A DNA stretch of 64,000 bases, from contig NZ_BOMH01000036.1 in assembly GCF_016862095.1 (NCBI RefSeq), forward strand, positions 62,001 through 126,000, in the 5' to 3' direction. Below the pieces are notes generated by a model. That model was not told the origin of the DNA, ran no database searches, and saw only the letters and a program-made list of their open reading frames with translations. Shown here piece after piece: positions 17,194-26,193 of the stretch (the stretch's first letter is position 1; every line of letters begins with the position of its first letter). The stretch is from Actinoplanes cyaneus. Its GTDB lineage: Bacteria > Actinomycetota > Actinomycetes > Mycobacteriales > Micromonosporaceae. Made by a program: the position numbers and the translations under genes.

Positions 17194-18399
17194 TCACACC
17201 GGCTGTGTACGGAGGTAACGGCCGAAGTGCGGCACGGTGAACGCAACGGTGCCCCGTTCCCCCGAGTAGATGAGCCCCTTCTTGATCAGCGCGTCCCGGG
17301 CCGGTGACAGGCTGGCCGGCTTGCGTCCCAGGGCCACCGCGATGTCCGAGGTCGGCACCGCCGCGTCCATGTCGTTGCCGGGGTCGTTGGAGAGCGCGGC
17401 CATCGCCCGCATGTACTCGCGCTCGGCGGGGGTGGCCCGTTCGAAGCGCGAGCCGAAGAAGCCGACTGCCAGTTCGCTCTCCGCTTCCGGCGCCGCCACC
17501 CGCACGTCGCCGGCGGTGATCGGCGACTGCGGCGCGTGATCCCAGGTGGCTTTGCCGTAGGCCTGTACGAAGTACGGATATCCGCCCGACTTCTCGTAGA
17601 GCAGGTCGAGCGCCTCCTGGTCGTAGTCGACGCCCTCCCGCTCGGCCGGCACCCCGAGCGCCAGGTCGGCCGCGTCCCGGTCGAGGCGGTCGATGCGCTG
17701 ATACCGGAAGAGCCGCTCGGAGTACGACTTGGCGGCTGACAGCACCGCCGGCAGATGCGGCAGCCCGGCACCGACCACGATCAGCGGCGCGCCGAGCTGC
17801 GAGAGCTCGTGGCAGGCGGCGCAGAGCGCGGACACGTCGGTCGCGCTCAGGTCCTGCATCTCGTCGATGAACAGGGCGATCCCGGTGCCCACGTCGGTGG
17901 CGAGCGACGCGGCGTCGGTGAAGAGCTCGACCAGATCGATCTCGATGTCGCCGGAGTCGGCGCGACCGCGCGCGGGCGGCACGTCGATGCCGGGCGCCCA
18001 GCGGTCGCGCAGCTTCGAGCCGCTGTCGTTGGCCCGTAGCGCGAACGCCTTGAGCACGGCCAGCACGTCGTCGACGCGTTCCGGGTCGCGGTGGTGCGGG
18101 GCCAGCTCACGGATCGCCATGTGCAGCGCGCCGGAGACCGGGCGGCGCAACGACTGGTCCGGCCGAGCCTCGATCTTGCCGGTGCCCCAGAGCCGGCCGA
18201 TCGCCGCCGAGCGCAGGGTGTTGAGCAGCACCGTCTTGCCGACGCCGCGCAGGCCGGTGAGGACCAGGCTGCGTTCGGGGCGGCCGCGGGCCACACGTTC
18301 CAGCACGATGTCGAAGGCGTCCAGCTCACGGCCGCGCCCGGCCAGCTCGGGTGGACGCTGACCGGCGCCGGGAGCATAAGGGTTCCGCACCGGATCCAT
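17194..18399 (-). CDS. AAA/ORC-like ATPase
   Basis: Protein of 401 residues, start ATG 18399 (MDPVRNPYAPGAGQRPPELAGR). It has an AAA_16-type core: Walker A GLRGVGKTVLL near residue 60, Walker B IALFIDEMQDL near 185, a sensor-like PLIVVGAGLPHL near 220 and a C-terminal winged-helix-like region ending in LIYSGERGTVAFTVPHFGRYL. Such proteins are widespread in actinomycetes and often annotated as ATP-binding proteins of unknown function; the fold resembles archaeal Orc1/Cdc6 ATPases. CTAG-type repeats directly upstream suggest a dedicated regulator. Confidence 0.85.
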   Translation of the reverse strand: MDPVRNPYAPGAGQRPPELAGRGRELDAFDIVLERVARGRPERSLVLTGLRGVGKTVLLNTLRSAAIGRLWGTGKIEARPDQSLRRPVSGALHMAIRELAPHHRDPERVDDVLAVLKAFALRANDSGSKLRDRWAPGIDVPPARGRADSGDIEIDLVELFTDAASLATDVGTGIALFIDEMQDLSATDVSALCAACHELSQLGAPLIVVGAGLPHLPAVLSAAKSYSERLFRYQRIDRLDRDAADLALGVPAEREGVDYDQEALDLLYEKSGGYPYFVQAYGKATWDHAPQSPITAGDVRVAAPEAESELAVGFFGSRFERATPAEREYMRAMAALSNDPGNDMDAAVPTSDIAVALGRKPASLSPARDALIKKGLIYSGERGTVAFTVPHFGRYLRTQPV

Positions 18400-18421
18400 G
18401 ACGTAGCACCGTATCGGGCCA

Positions 18422-18496
18422 TCTAGGACCAACGCTAGAGTCCGCTCGATATGTCGCTCTAAAGCTGTCTAGGATTCTGGCTAGAAAAGGCTAGAG
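18422..18496. promoter_or_regulatory. Repeated TCTAGGA-N5-GCTAGA operator-like sites
   Basis: TCTAGGA-N5-GCTAGAG at 18422-18440 is repeated 46 bp away as TCTAGGA-N5-GCTAGA at 18468-18485, followed by a third GCTAGAG at 18490-18496. CTAG is rare in high-GC DNA, so five in 75 bases stand out. They cover the leader and promoter region of the ATPase gene (start 18399) and stop short of the upstream gene's stop codon (18507). Confidence 0.5.
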
Positions 18497-18506
18497 CGGG
18501 TCAGAG

Positions 18507-19154
18507 TCAGCCTGCGGGGTGCTCACGCAGGCACAGCACGAAGTCCACGTCGTCATACTCCGTGTCGTAGAAGTACCACTTGGTGTAACCAGGAACCTTG
18601 GAGCACTTCGCCACCGCATCCTTCTCGCCGGTGGTCCGCCCGTCGAAGCGTTTCAGCACCTCGTACGTGTTCTCCGAGCACGCCACGATGGTCAGCGCCG
18701 GCTCGGTGTTCGTGCCGCCGTTGTGCACGCACTGACCCGGGTTGGCGAAACGCGCGTCCGAGCTGGCCTGCGGACGGGCCAGGTTCCCCGCGGTGGACGA
18801 CGCGGCGACCGGTGCCTGCGACTGATCCTTGCGACCCAGCAGGAACCACACCGTGGTCGCCAGCCCGCCACCGACCAGCACACTGAGCACCGCGATCAGC
18901 GCCGCGACCGCGACCCCGCGTTGGGGCGCGCGCGGCGCCGGTGCGGGTGCCGGGGCGGCCGACGGATATGCCGGGAACTGCTGATGCGGGATCGGCGGCG
19001 ACTCCCAGCCCGGATCGCTCCGGTTGTCACCCCAGGGATCGGACGGCTCCGCATACGGCTCGCCGGAGGCAGACTTGTCCGAAGAGGCCGGACCGTCCGG
19101 TGAGGATGGCCCATCCGACCAGGGCGGTCCGGAGAACGGGCCGTTGTGTGACAT
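18507..19154 (-). CDS. LppU/SCO3897-like membrane-anchored protein
   Basis: Protein of 215 residues. A Pro/Ser/Gly-rich cytoplasmic N-terminus (residues 1-85) is followed by one transmembrane helix (GVAVAALIAVLSVLVGGGLATTVWFLLG) and an extracellular domain with CVHNGG, IVACSENTYEVLKRFDG and a C-terminal FVLCLREHP, typical of LppU/SCO3897-like proteins with paired Cys. The start ATG 19154 has AGGAGGA at good distance. The function is unknown; the extracellular domain is probably disulfide-bonded. Confidence 0.75.
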   Translation of the reverse strand: MSHNGPFSGPPWSDGPSSPDGPASSDKSASGEPYAEPSDPWGDNRSDPGWESPPIPHQQFPAYPSAAPAPAPAPRAPQRGVAVAALIAVLSVLVGGGLATTVWFLLGRKDQSQAPVAASSTAGNLARPQASSDARFANPGQCVHNGGTNTEPALTIVACSENTYEVLKRFDGRTTGEKDAVAKCSKVPGYTKWYFYDTEYDDVDFVLCLREHPAG

Positions 19155-19280
19155 CGGGAGATCCTCCTCGGCTGGCTGCCGGATGTCACGGTAGCGTGCG
19201 CCGCGTGCTGTGGACGGTTCTGTCCCGTTGTCCACAACCCGACCTGCGAGCGCCGTTCCGGACCGTTACCTTTCCGGCCC

Positions 19281-19727
19281 ATGTCGTCACTACTGGTGAT
19301 CATGGCGGGCGTGCTGGGTGGACTCCCGGCAGTTCTGCTGGCCCTGATCGATCTGCGGTCGCTGCGCCTGCCCGATCCCCTCGTCGCCGTGCTGGGCCTC
19401 GGCGCCGGGGTGCCACTGGCACTGCTCGCGCCGGCCCGGATCGGGCTCGCGCTGCTGGCGGGCCTGCTCGTCGGCGCCGGCTATCTGCTGATCGCGCTCC
19501 TGCCCGGGGACGGGCTCGGCCTCGGGGACGTGAAGCTCGGGGCGGTCCTGGCAGTGCTGCTGGGGCTCGCCGGTGGCTGGCCGGTCGTGCTGATCGGCCT
19601 GTTCGCGGCACACCTGATCGGCGCCGGAGTGGCAGTGTTCCTGCTGGCCACCCGGCGCCGCCGGATCTTCCCCTTCGGACCGGCGCTGCTGCTGGGCGCG
19701 CTGATCAGCGTTGTCACAGCAGCCTGA
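19281..19727 (+). CDS. A24 family prepilin peptidase (TadV/CpaA type)
   Basis: Protein of 148 residues with about five hydrophobic segments. The two catalytic Asp motifs of A24 peptidases are present: LALIDLRSLRLPD near residue 25 and the GxGD motif GDGLGLGDVKLG near 80. Small stand-alone A24 enzymes cleave prepilin leader peptides for Tad/Flp or type IV pili, but no pilin or secretion gene is visible nearby. The 3' end overlaps the convergent helicase-fusion gene by 14 bases. Confidence 0.88.
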   Translation: MSSLLVIMAGVLGGLPAVLLALIDLRSLRLPDPLVAVLGLGAGVPLALLAPARIGLALLAGLLVGAGYLLIALLPGDGLGLGDVKLGAVLAVLLGLAGGWPVVLIGLFAAHLIGAGVAVFLLATRRRRIFPFGPALLLGALISVVTAA

Positions 19728-22700
19728 GCTGGCGATCCTTCGGTTTCGACCGCGCCGACTCACCCAGCCGCTCGAACAGGCCCGAGTCGATCACGTCGAG
19801 GAACGGTGTCGGATGCTGCTCCCGCTCGCTGCCGTGCCGGAACCGCTTCGCCGAGTAGCTCACGTACAGCCGATCCTGTGCGCGGGTCAGCCCGACGAAG
19901 AACAGCCGCCGTTCCTCGGCGATCTCCTCGTCGGTCGGCTGCGAACCCGGCCAGCGCAGCGGCAACAACCCGTCCTCGCAGCCGACCAGGAACACCACCG
20001 GGAACTCCAGGCCCTTGGCGGCGTGCAGGGTGAGCAGGTTCACCGCCTCGGCGCGCGGGTCGAGCGCGTCCACCTCGGCGCCGGTCTCCAGCTGCTGAAG
20101 GAACTGCGGCAGGTCGTCCCCGACCCGCTCGGCCAGTGGGGTGAGCAGGTCAGCCGCGGCCCAGATGTCCTCCGGGGCGATCTGCCCGCCGTCGAGCGTC
20201 GGCGCCGCGTACCGCTGAGCCAGCACCTGGGCGGCGAGCCGGATCCGCGCCGCGAGCGTGCCGCCCTGCCCGTCCGCGTGCCGCAGCTCGCGAGCGATGA
20301 TCTCCACGCCGGGCCGGTCACGCAGCCGGTTGTGCGAGCGCTTCTGCACCGGCACGCCGGCCCGCGACAGCGCCTCCAGGATCGGGCCGGACTGCGCGTC
20401 GGTGCGGTACAGCACCGCGATGTCCGAGAACGACAGCGACCCGGCGGTGGCCGACCGCGAGTCGACCCGGCCCGAGTCGAGCGACCGGTGGGACAGGCCA
20501 CCGACCAGCTCGTCGATCGTGCGGACCACGAAGTCGGCCTCGTCCGCGACGCTGCGCGCCGGGTAACGCCCGACCAGCGCGGCCTCCGGGTCCAGCCGGG
20601 CCGGGTCCAGCCGGCGGCCGCTGACCAGCGACGACGGCGCGATGGCCTGCACCGCGGCGGCCAGGATCGGCGCCGACGAGCGGTAGTTGCGGGTCAGCCG
20701 GACCAGGCGGGCGTCCACGAAGTCCTGGTTGAAACGGAGGAAGTAGCGCACGTCAGCGCCACGGAACGAGTAGATCGCCTGGTCCGGGTCACCGATCGCG
20801 CACAGGTTGCCGTCGGCCGGTGACAGCAGGCGCAGCAACTCGTACTGCAGCTCGTCGACGTCCTGATACTCGTCGACGAAGATCCACTGCCAGCGCCTGC
20901 GGTACTTCTCGACCAGCGCAGGATCCTCGCGCAGCAGCTCGACCGGGACGCTGATCAGGTCGTCCAGGTCCACCAGGTCCTGCTGGCGCAGCAGCTTGCG
21001 GTACGCGAGGTCGTCGTCGCCGGCCTGTTCCCGGGCGGCCTTCTGCTCCGGCTCCTCGGCGATCCGCCAGCCGGAGCCCAGCCCGGCGGCCTTCGCGTTC
21101 TCCTTCAGCACGGTCAGGCCCAGCGAGTGGAACGTGCCGACGGTGATGTCCTCGGCCACGTCCCCGAGCAGGCTCTCCAACCGCTCGCGCAGCTCGGCCG
21201 CGGCCCGGCGGGTGAACGTGATCGCCAGGCAACGCTCCGGGAAGACGCCCAGCTCGGCGCAGAGATACGCGATCCGATGGGTGAGCGTGCGGGTCTTGCC
21301 GGTGCCCGGGCCGGCCACGATCAGCAGCGGGCCGCCCGGTGCGGACGCGGCCACCCGCTGCATCGCGTCGAGCCGGTCCAGCAGGCCGGTGCCGACCTCT
21401 TCCATGCCGGCCAGCATCGGCTCGAACGGCTCGTGCGGGCTCGGCGGCGGGGCCAGCGGGGGCGGGGCCGGCTTCTCCTTGACCGCTTTCGCCTTCGGTT
21501 CCTTCTTGGGAGCCTTCGCGACCTTGGCCGCCGGCGCCGTCGGGAACATGTCGAAGAGCGTCTCGACCTGCGGGGCGCTGTTGCGGTTGCGCAGCTCACC
21601 GGGCTCGAAGAGGGTGATCACGCCATACTCGCCGTCATACCCCGGGACGCGCCGGACGTCGCCGCGCCGCAGCCGGGTGATCGCCTCGCGCAACTCGTCG
21701 CCGCCGGCCCTGCCGATCTCGTCGACCGGCACCTTGCGCAGGATGTCCAGCTCCGCGCCGAGCGTCGCCACCAGGTGGTTGAGCTGCGACTCGACGGTCT
21801 TCGACTTCGGGCCGACGCCGTGGATCTCACCGAGGATCTCGTGCAGCTGGATCAGGTGCTCGACGTGCGCGTCCCTGGCGAAGCCCTCCGGACGATCCGC
21901 GAGATCCTCGACCCGGCTCAGTACGCCCACGGTCAGTGGACGACCGCACTCCGGGCAGCGGCCGCCGGCCTCGCGGGTGCGCTCCGGCTCCCAGTTGACG
22001 CCGCACGCGCGATGACCGTCGGCGTGGTACTTCCCCTCTTCCGGGAAGAACTCGAGCGTGCCTGCCAGGCCGACGCCGTCCTTGACCGCGAAGTAGTCCG
22101 GGACGCCGGTGAACAGCGTGGCCTCGCGGGCCAGCGCGCCCGGCGAGTGTGCGTCCGAGTTCGAGACCAGGCGGTAACGGTCGAGGCTGGAGACCCGCCA
22201 GTTCATCGCCGGGTCACTCGACAGGCCGGTCTCCACCGCGGTGATGTGGTCGGCCAGGTCGGCATAGCAGTCGGCGATCGCGTCGAAGCCGGACTTCGAG
22301 CCGAGCGCGGAGAACCACGGCGTCCAGATGTGCGCCGGGATGAGATAGCCACCGGCCTGGAGCGTGATCTCCAGCAGGTCCCGCGAGTCCAGGCCGAGAA
22401 TCGGACGGCCGTCCGCGGTCAGGTTGCCGATCCTGCCCAGGGCGGTGTTGATCCTCGCGGCGGACTCGAAGTCGGGCGCGTAGAGCAGGTGGTGGACCTT
22501 GCGGGTGCGGTCGTCACGCTTGTAGATCGTGGAGATCTCCACGCTCAGCATGAACCGTGCCGGGTCCGTGCCCTTCAGCGAGCCGGGCAGCCGCTCGGTG
22601 ACCGGGCCCTCGTCGTTCAGCCGATAGAGACCGGGCTCGGCCGGCGTCAGGCTCTCCCGGAGGTGCTCGAACCACGCCGGGTGGGTGAAGTCGCCGGTGC

Positions 22701-22839
22701 CCAGCAGCGCGATGCCCTTGCGCCGGGCCCACCAGGCCAGGTTGGGCAGGGTCAGATCGCGACTGCAGGCTCGCGAGAACCGCGAGTGGATGTGTAGGTC
22801 GGCAACGTATGTGTCCGAGCTGACCTCCACGTCTCGCAT
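19714..22839 (-). CDS. EndoQ-like PHP nuclease fused to UvrD/PcrA helicase
   Basis: Protein of 1041 residues. Residues 1-400 match endonuclease Q: VADLHIHSRFSRA, LGTGDFTHPAWFEHL, SNSDAHSPGALARE and a Cys-rich zinc site with CPECGRPLTVGVLSR. EndoQ nicks 5' of deaminated bases such as uracil and hypoxanthine. After a Lys/Pro-rich linker (about 440-490), residues 495-1035 form a complete SF1A helicase: AGPGTGKTRT near 507, FTRRAAAELRERL, FVDEYQDVDELQ near 650, GDPDQAIYSFRG, LTRNYRS, LLTLHAAKGLEF and LFFVGLTRAQDRLY. It probably nicks damaged DNA and unwinds from the nick. Start ATG 22839 (MRDVEVSSD). Confidence 0.93.
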   Translation of the reverse strand: MRDVEVSSDTYVADLHIHSRFSRACSRDLTLPNLAWWARRKGIALLGTGDFTHPAWFEHLRESLTPAEPGLYRLNDEGPVTERLPGSLKGTDPARFMLSVEISTIYKRDDRTRKVHHLLYAPDFESAARINTALGRIGNLTADGRPILGLDSRDLLEITLQAGGYLIPAHIWTPWFSALGSKSGFDAIADCYADLADHITAVETGLSSDPAMNWRVSSLDRYRLVSNSDAHSPGALAREATLFTGVPDYFAVKDGVGLAGTLEFFPEEGKYHADGHRACGVNWEPERTREAGGRCPECGRPLTVGVLSRVEDLADRPEGFARDAHVEHLIQLHEILGEIHGVGPKSKTVESQLNHLVATLGAELDILRKVPVDEIGRAGGDELREAITRLRRGDVRRVPGYDGEYGVITLFEPGELRNRNSAPQVETLFDMFPTAPAAKVAKAPKKEPKAKAVKEKPAPPPLAPPPSPHEPFEPMLAGMEEVGTGLLDRLDAMQRVAASAPGGPLLIVAGPGTGKTRTLTHRIAYLCAELGVFPERCLAITFTRRAAAELRERLESLLGDVAEDITVGTFHSLGLTVLKENAKAAGLGSGWRIAEEPEQKAAREQAGDDDLAYRKLLRQQDLVDLDDLISVPVELLREDPALVEKYRRRWQWIFVDEYQDVDELQYELLRLLSPADGNLCAIGDPDQAIYSFRGADVRYFLRFNQDFVDARLVRLTRNYRSSAPILAAAVQAIAPSSLVSGRRLDPARLDPEAALVGRYPARSVADEADFVVRTIDELVGGLSHRSLDSGRVDSRSATAGSLSFSDIAVLYRTDAQSGPILEALSRAGVPVQKRSHNRLRDRPGVEIIARELRHADGQGGTLAARIRLAAQVLAQRYAAPTLDGGQIAPEDIWAAADLLTPLAERVGDDLPQFLQQLETGAEVDALDPRAEAVNLLTLHAAKGLEFPVVFLVGCEDGLLPLRWPGSQPTDEEIAEERRLFFVGLTRAQDRLYVSYSAKRFRHGSEREQHPTPFLDVIDSGLFERLGESARSKPKDRQLRLL

Positions 22840-22904
22840 CCTGTCATGGCCGTCGGTTCCGGCACGAATCGCCACGCTCAAACACACTTACCGATCTTGA
22901 TGAG

Positions 22905-24203
22905 TTACGCCATGCGGAGTTCGACCACCGTGACCTGCGGCGGCGCGCCAACACGCACCGGAGGGCCCCAGAAGCCCGCGCCGTTGGTCACGTAAACCGG
23001 CACTCCGTCGACCCGCCCGAAGCCGGAGACTACCGGTTGCTGCAATGTCACGAGGAGGTTGAACGGCGCCATCTGCCCGCCGTGGGTGTGCCCGGAAACC
23101 TGCAGATCCACCCCGTACGGCGCGGCGTCCTTCGCGGCCAGGGGCTGGTGCGCCATCAGCACCACCGGGCGGCTCCGGTCCCGATCGCCGAGCGCCTTGC
23201 CGAAGTCGGCCGGGTCACCGTGCTGATCGCCGCCCAGGTCGTTGACACCGGCCAGGTCCAGCCCGTCGATCTCCACACGCTCGTTGCGGAGCGGGCGCAT
23301 GCCCAGCTCGGTGACCTCCCCGATCCACGGCTCGAAGCCGGAGTAGTACTCGTGGTTGCCGGTCACGAAGTAGGCGCCCCTGCGTGACTCGATCCCGCGC
23401 AGCGGCTCGGCGAGCCGCCCCAGCTCCGCGACAGTGCCGTCGACAAGGTCACCGACGACGCACACGACGTCCGCGTTCACCGAATTGATCACACGGGTGA
23501 TGCGCTGGGCGTGCCCGATGCCGGTCAGCGGCCCCAGGTGGATGTCCGAGACGACCGCCAGCCGGGTCCCGTCCATCGCCCGCGGCAGCTTCGCGATCGG
23601 AATCCGCACCCGGTCGATCCGCGGCGCGCTGGTCGCCGTGCGCACCCCGTAGCCGGTCACGCCTGCCGCGGTCAGCCCGGCGAAGATCGCCGCACCCCGG
23701 GCCAGCACCAGACGCCGATCCATCCCCTCGCCGACCGCCCCGGAGCCGGAGCCGGTGTTGCCAGGTCCGGAGTTTCTGACGCCCGGCTCCGCAGCCGGTG
23801 CGTGCGTGTCGCCGTCGATCGTCTCCCCCGCGGCGATCACCGGCTGCAACTCACGGTCCGCCGCCAGGTTGCGGCTCTGCGGCGCTTCCGCGCGTTTCCC
23901 GGTACGCCCGTGGCGCGCCCACGTCAGCCGCAGGACGAGCCGCGGAATCTCCAGCACGATGAGGGTGACCAGGAGGTAGAACAGCAGCGCGAGCCACAGG
24001 TATCCCGGCCAGGCCAGCCACTTGAGATGCCCACTGCGCACCCCGATGAGGGTCGCCGGCCCGAGCAGCCCCAGCGCGACGGCGATCACCGCGCTCACCC
24101 GCCGAGCCCAGCGCGAACGCACCGTGTCCCCGGCCAGCCGCTTCCACAGGTAGGCGTAGACAAGGCCGATGACGACCACCAGGATCACCGCGACGATCGC
24201 CAC
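22905..24203 (-). CDS. Membrane-anchored metallophosphoesterase (YkuE/YaeI-like)
   Basis: Protein of 432 residues. Three or four N-terminal hydrophobic segments lead to a Tat-like or membrane stretch (RRLVLARGAAIFAGLTAAGVTG), then the calcineurin-like domain with all metal motifs: VVSDIHLGPL, VVGDLVDG, GNHEYYSG, LMAHQPL and SGHTHGGQ. The start GTG 24203 is preceded by GGGGAGG at eight bases; ATG 24245 is a longer alternative lacking proper spacing. The substrate is unknown; homologues include UDP-diacylglucosamine and lipid phosphoesterases. Confidence 0.9.
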   Translation of the reverse strand: MAIVAVILVVVIGLVYAYLWKRLAGDTVRSRWARRVSAVIAVALGLLGPATLIGVRSGHLKWLAWPGYLWLALLFYLLVTLIVLEIPRLVLRLTWARHGRTGKRAEAPQSRNLAADRELQPVIAAGETIDGDTHAPAAEPGVRNSGPGNTGSGSGAVGEGMDRRLVLARGAAIFAGLTAAGVTGYGVRTATSAPRIDRVRIPIAKLPRAMDGTRLAVVSDIHLGPLTGIGHAQRITRVINSVNADVVCVVGDLVDGTVAELGRLAEPLRGIESRRGAYFVTGNHEYYSGFEPWIGEVTELGMRPLRNERVEIDGLDLAGVNDLGGDQHGDPADFGKALGDRDRSRPVVLMAHQPLAAKDAAPYGVDLQVSGHTHGGQMAPFNLLVTLQQPVVSGFGRVDGVPVYVTNGAGFWGPPVRVGAPPQVTVVELRMA

Positions 24204-24648
24204 CAAGTCTTCCTCCCCAACAGCCGTCCCACCGTAACCGGCCATCCCCCGAGCCGAGCCAAGTCTCCCCGACCCTCGGTGTCACCGCCGCACCGCACCC
24301 TCGGCCCCACAACCACGTCGCCGCCAGGCGGCCGTGTCGTGGCCGCCGCACCGACGCCCGTGTCGCCACCAGGTGCGGTGTCGTGGCCGCACGACGCCAC
24401 CCCCTCCGACGGCGTCGTGCCTCGCCACGCAGCCCCCGGTGTTGCCGCACCGGCGGGATCAAGGGGCGTCACCGGGTTGCCGAAACGCCGCGGAGCAGCG
24501 CGCATCACCCCGAGCCGATGCGAGCCGCCCCGAAGCGTTCCCGCTTCCCGAGTGACTGGAATCCTGCCCGAGGGGTACGACAAAAACGCGAAGCCCGAGG
24601 CGCCCCGGGTGGTAAGCGACCGAACCAGCCGAGGAATGGTGGAACCGG
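24204..24648. other. Gene-free gap with imperfect internal duplication
   Basis: In this 445-base gap no reading frame on either strand has a start, ribosome site and composition that I would accept. A GC-rich stretch is imperfectly duplicated: GTCGCCGCCAGG near 24317 and GTCGCCACCAGG near 24362, each followed by GTGTCGTGGCCGC. It presumably contains the metallophosphoesterase promoter. Confidence 0.5.
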
Positions 24649-24891
24649 TCAGCCGCCGGCGAAGGGCGGCAGGACGTCGATCGTCGCGCCGGCCGGCAGG
24701 ACCGCGCGCCGATCGTGGCAGGCCAACCCGTCCACCAGGAAGCTGGCGGCCTTGAGAACCAGCCCCAGCCGCTCCCCGTGCCGACTGGTGAGGACCTCGG
24801 CCAGATCCTCCAGGGACCCGGCGGAGACCTCCTCGGCGGAGACTCCCCCGGCCGCGGCACGCGCTCCGGCGAAGTAGCGAACGGTCAGCAA
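24649..24891 (-). CDS. moaD: Molybdopterin synthase sulfur carrier subunit MoaD
   Basis: Protein of 80 residues with the ubiquitin-like fold pattern LTVRYFAGARAAAG at the start and LPPFAGG at the end; the terminal Gly-Gly is the thiocarboxylation site. It pairs with MoaE, encoded 10 kb away. The start is TTG 24891, with GGGGAG seven bases upstream; GTG 24906 would add five residues. It begins about 22 bases behind moaA, so moaA-moaD form a small operon split from the moaC operon. Confidence 0.88.
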   Translation of the reverse strand: MLTVRYFAGARAAAGGVSAEEVSAGSLEDLAEVLTSRHGERLGLVLKAASFLVDGLACHDRRAVLPAGATIDVLPPFAGG

Positions 24892-24913
24892 CGCTCTGCT
24901 CCCCACGAGACGA

Positions 24914-25918
24914 TCAGCCCCCGATGGCGGACATCGGCCGGGCCGGCTGCAGGAAGGCGGGATCGTCGATCCCGTGCCCGGCCCGCTTGCCCCGCATCGC
25001 CACCCGCCAGGCCTCGGCGATCTCGGTGTCCGGAGCACCGTCGCGCAGCAGTTTGCGCAGGTCGCTCTCGTCGGTGGCGAACAGGCAGTTCCGCACCTGG
25101 CCGTCGGCGGTCAGGCGGGTGCGGTCGCAATCCCCGCAGAACGGCCGGGTCACACTCCCGATCACGCCCACCCGTGCCGGCTCCCCGGCCGCGTCGACGT
25201 GCCCCGGGACCAGCCAGGTCTCGGCTGGAGCCGTTCCACGTGAAACATCGTCAGGCCGGAGATCGAAGGGCTTCAGCGCCGCCAGGATCTCCTCCGCGGT
25301 CACCATCGTGTGCCGATCCCACTGGTGCTGGGCGTCCAGCGGCATCTGCTCGATGAACCGCAATTGATACCCGTGTTCCAGCGCGAACCGCAGCAAGGCC
25401 GGCGCCTCGTCGTCGTTGACCCCGCGCATCAGTACCGTGTTGATCTTCACGGGGGTGAGCCCGGCCTCGGCCGCGGCGCGGAGGCCACTCAGCACATCGG
25501 CGTGCCGGTCACGGCGGGTCAGCGTGTGGAATCGGCCCGGGTCGAGCGTGTCGAGCGAAACGTTCACCCGGTCGAGCCCGGCGTCCCGCAGGGCCGGAGC
25601 GAGCCGATCCAGCCCGATCCCGTTCGTCGTCACCGAGAGCCGGGGCCGGGGCGTCAGCCGCGCCGTCTCGGCGATGATGCCCACCAGGCCACGCCGGATC
25701 AGCGGCTCCCCGCCGGTGAACCGCACCTCGGTGATGCCGAGCTGCTCCACGGCGATCCGCACCAGGCGGACCACCTCGTCGTCGGTGAGCTGCTCGGGCT
25801 GCGGCATCCAGGCCAGACCCTCGGCGGGCATGCAATACGTGCACCGCAGATTGCACCGATCGGTGAGGGAGACCCGCAGATCGGTGGCGACCCGGCCGAA
25901 CCGATCGGCGAGCATCAT
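24914..25918 (-). CDS. moaA: GTP 3',8-cyclase MoaA
   Basis: Protein of 334 residues. Radical-SAM enzyme that works with MoaC at the first step of molybdenum cofactor synthesis. The radical-SAM cluster is RCNLRCTYC (Cys 22, 26, 29). The second cluster is CGDCDRTRLTADGQVRNC in the C-terminal third, and the protein ends in GG, as functional MoaA does. Also seen are FTGGEPLIRRG and VSLDTLDPGRF. ATG 25918 (MMLADRFGRV) is chosen by family comparison; upstream in-frame starts at 26008 and 26080 would add atypical residues and no start has a strong ribosome site. Confidence 0.95.
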   Translation of the reverse strand: MMLADRFGRVATDLRVSLTDRCNLRCTYCMPAEGLAWMPQPEQLTDDEVVRLVRIAVEQLGITEVRFTGGEPLIRRGLVGIIAETARLTPRPRLSVTTNGIGLDRLAPALRDAGLDRVNVSLDTLDPGRFHTLTRRDRHADVLSGLRAAAEAGLTPVKINTVLMRGVNDDEAPALLRFALEHGYQLRFIEQMPLDAQHQWDRHTMVTAEEILAALKPFDLRPDDVSRGTAPAETWLVPGHVDAAGEPARVGVIGSVTRPFCGDCDRTRLTADGQVRNCLFATDESDLRKLLRDGAPDTEIAEAWRVAMRGKRAGHGIDDPAFLQPARPMSAIGG

Positions 25919-26067
25919 CACAGCTGCCACCGCCACCGCTCGGCCGATCTCGACGTCTCGCTCACGAATCGAATCTAGCCGCTCCTCCGCCAAGTTGCCG
26001 CTAGGCATATCGGCCTGTGGACAACGGACGACCGATTCCGAGCCTGTGCAGAACGGATGAGTGATGC

Positions 26068-26193
26068 GGTCAGCGCGCAAGACGGCCCGCGGCGGCGTCC
26101 TTCACGGCAGGTCAGCGCGCAGGACGACCCGCGCCGGCGGCCGCCACGGCAGGTCAGCCACGCAGGACGGCCGTGGCGGCGGTCACCACGGCG
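26068..26193. repeat. 42-bp tandem repeat, three copies
   Basis: Units start at 26068, 26110 and 26152, each beginning GGTCAGCGCGC or a close variant and ending CACGGC. Period 42 bp. The first two copies are in the intergenic region between moaA and the kinase-like gene; the third forms its last codons, so the repeat may have arisen by duplication of the gene's 3' end. Confidence 0.75.

Noticed and set aside
24316..24398. Imperfect duplicated segment as a regulatory repeat
   Set aside because: Copies differ in length and sequence too much to separate from general GC-rich low complexity.
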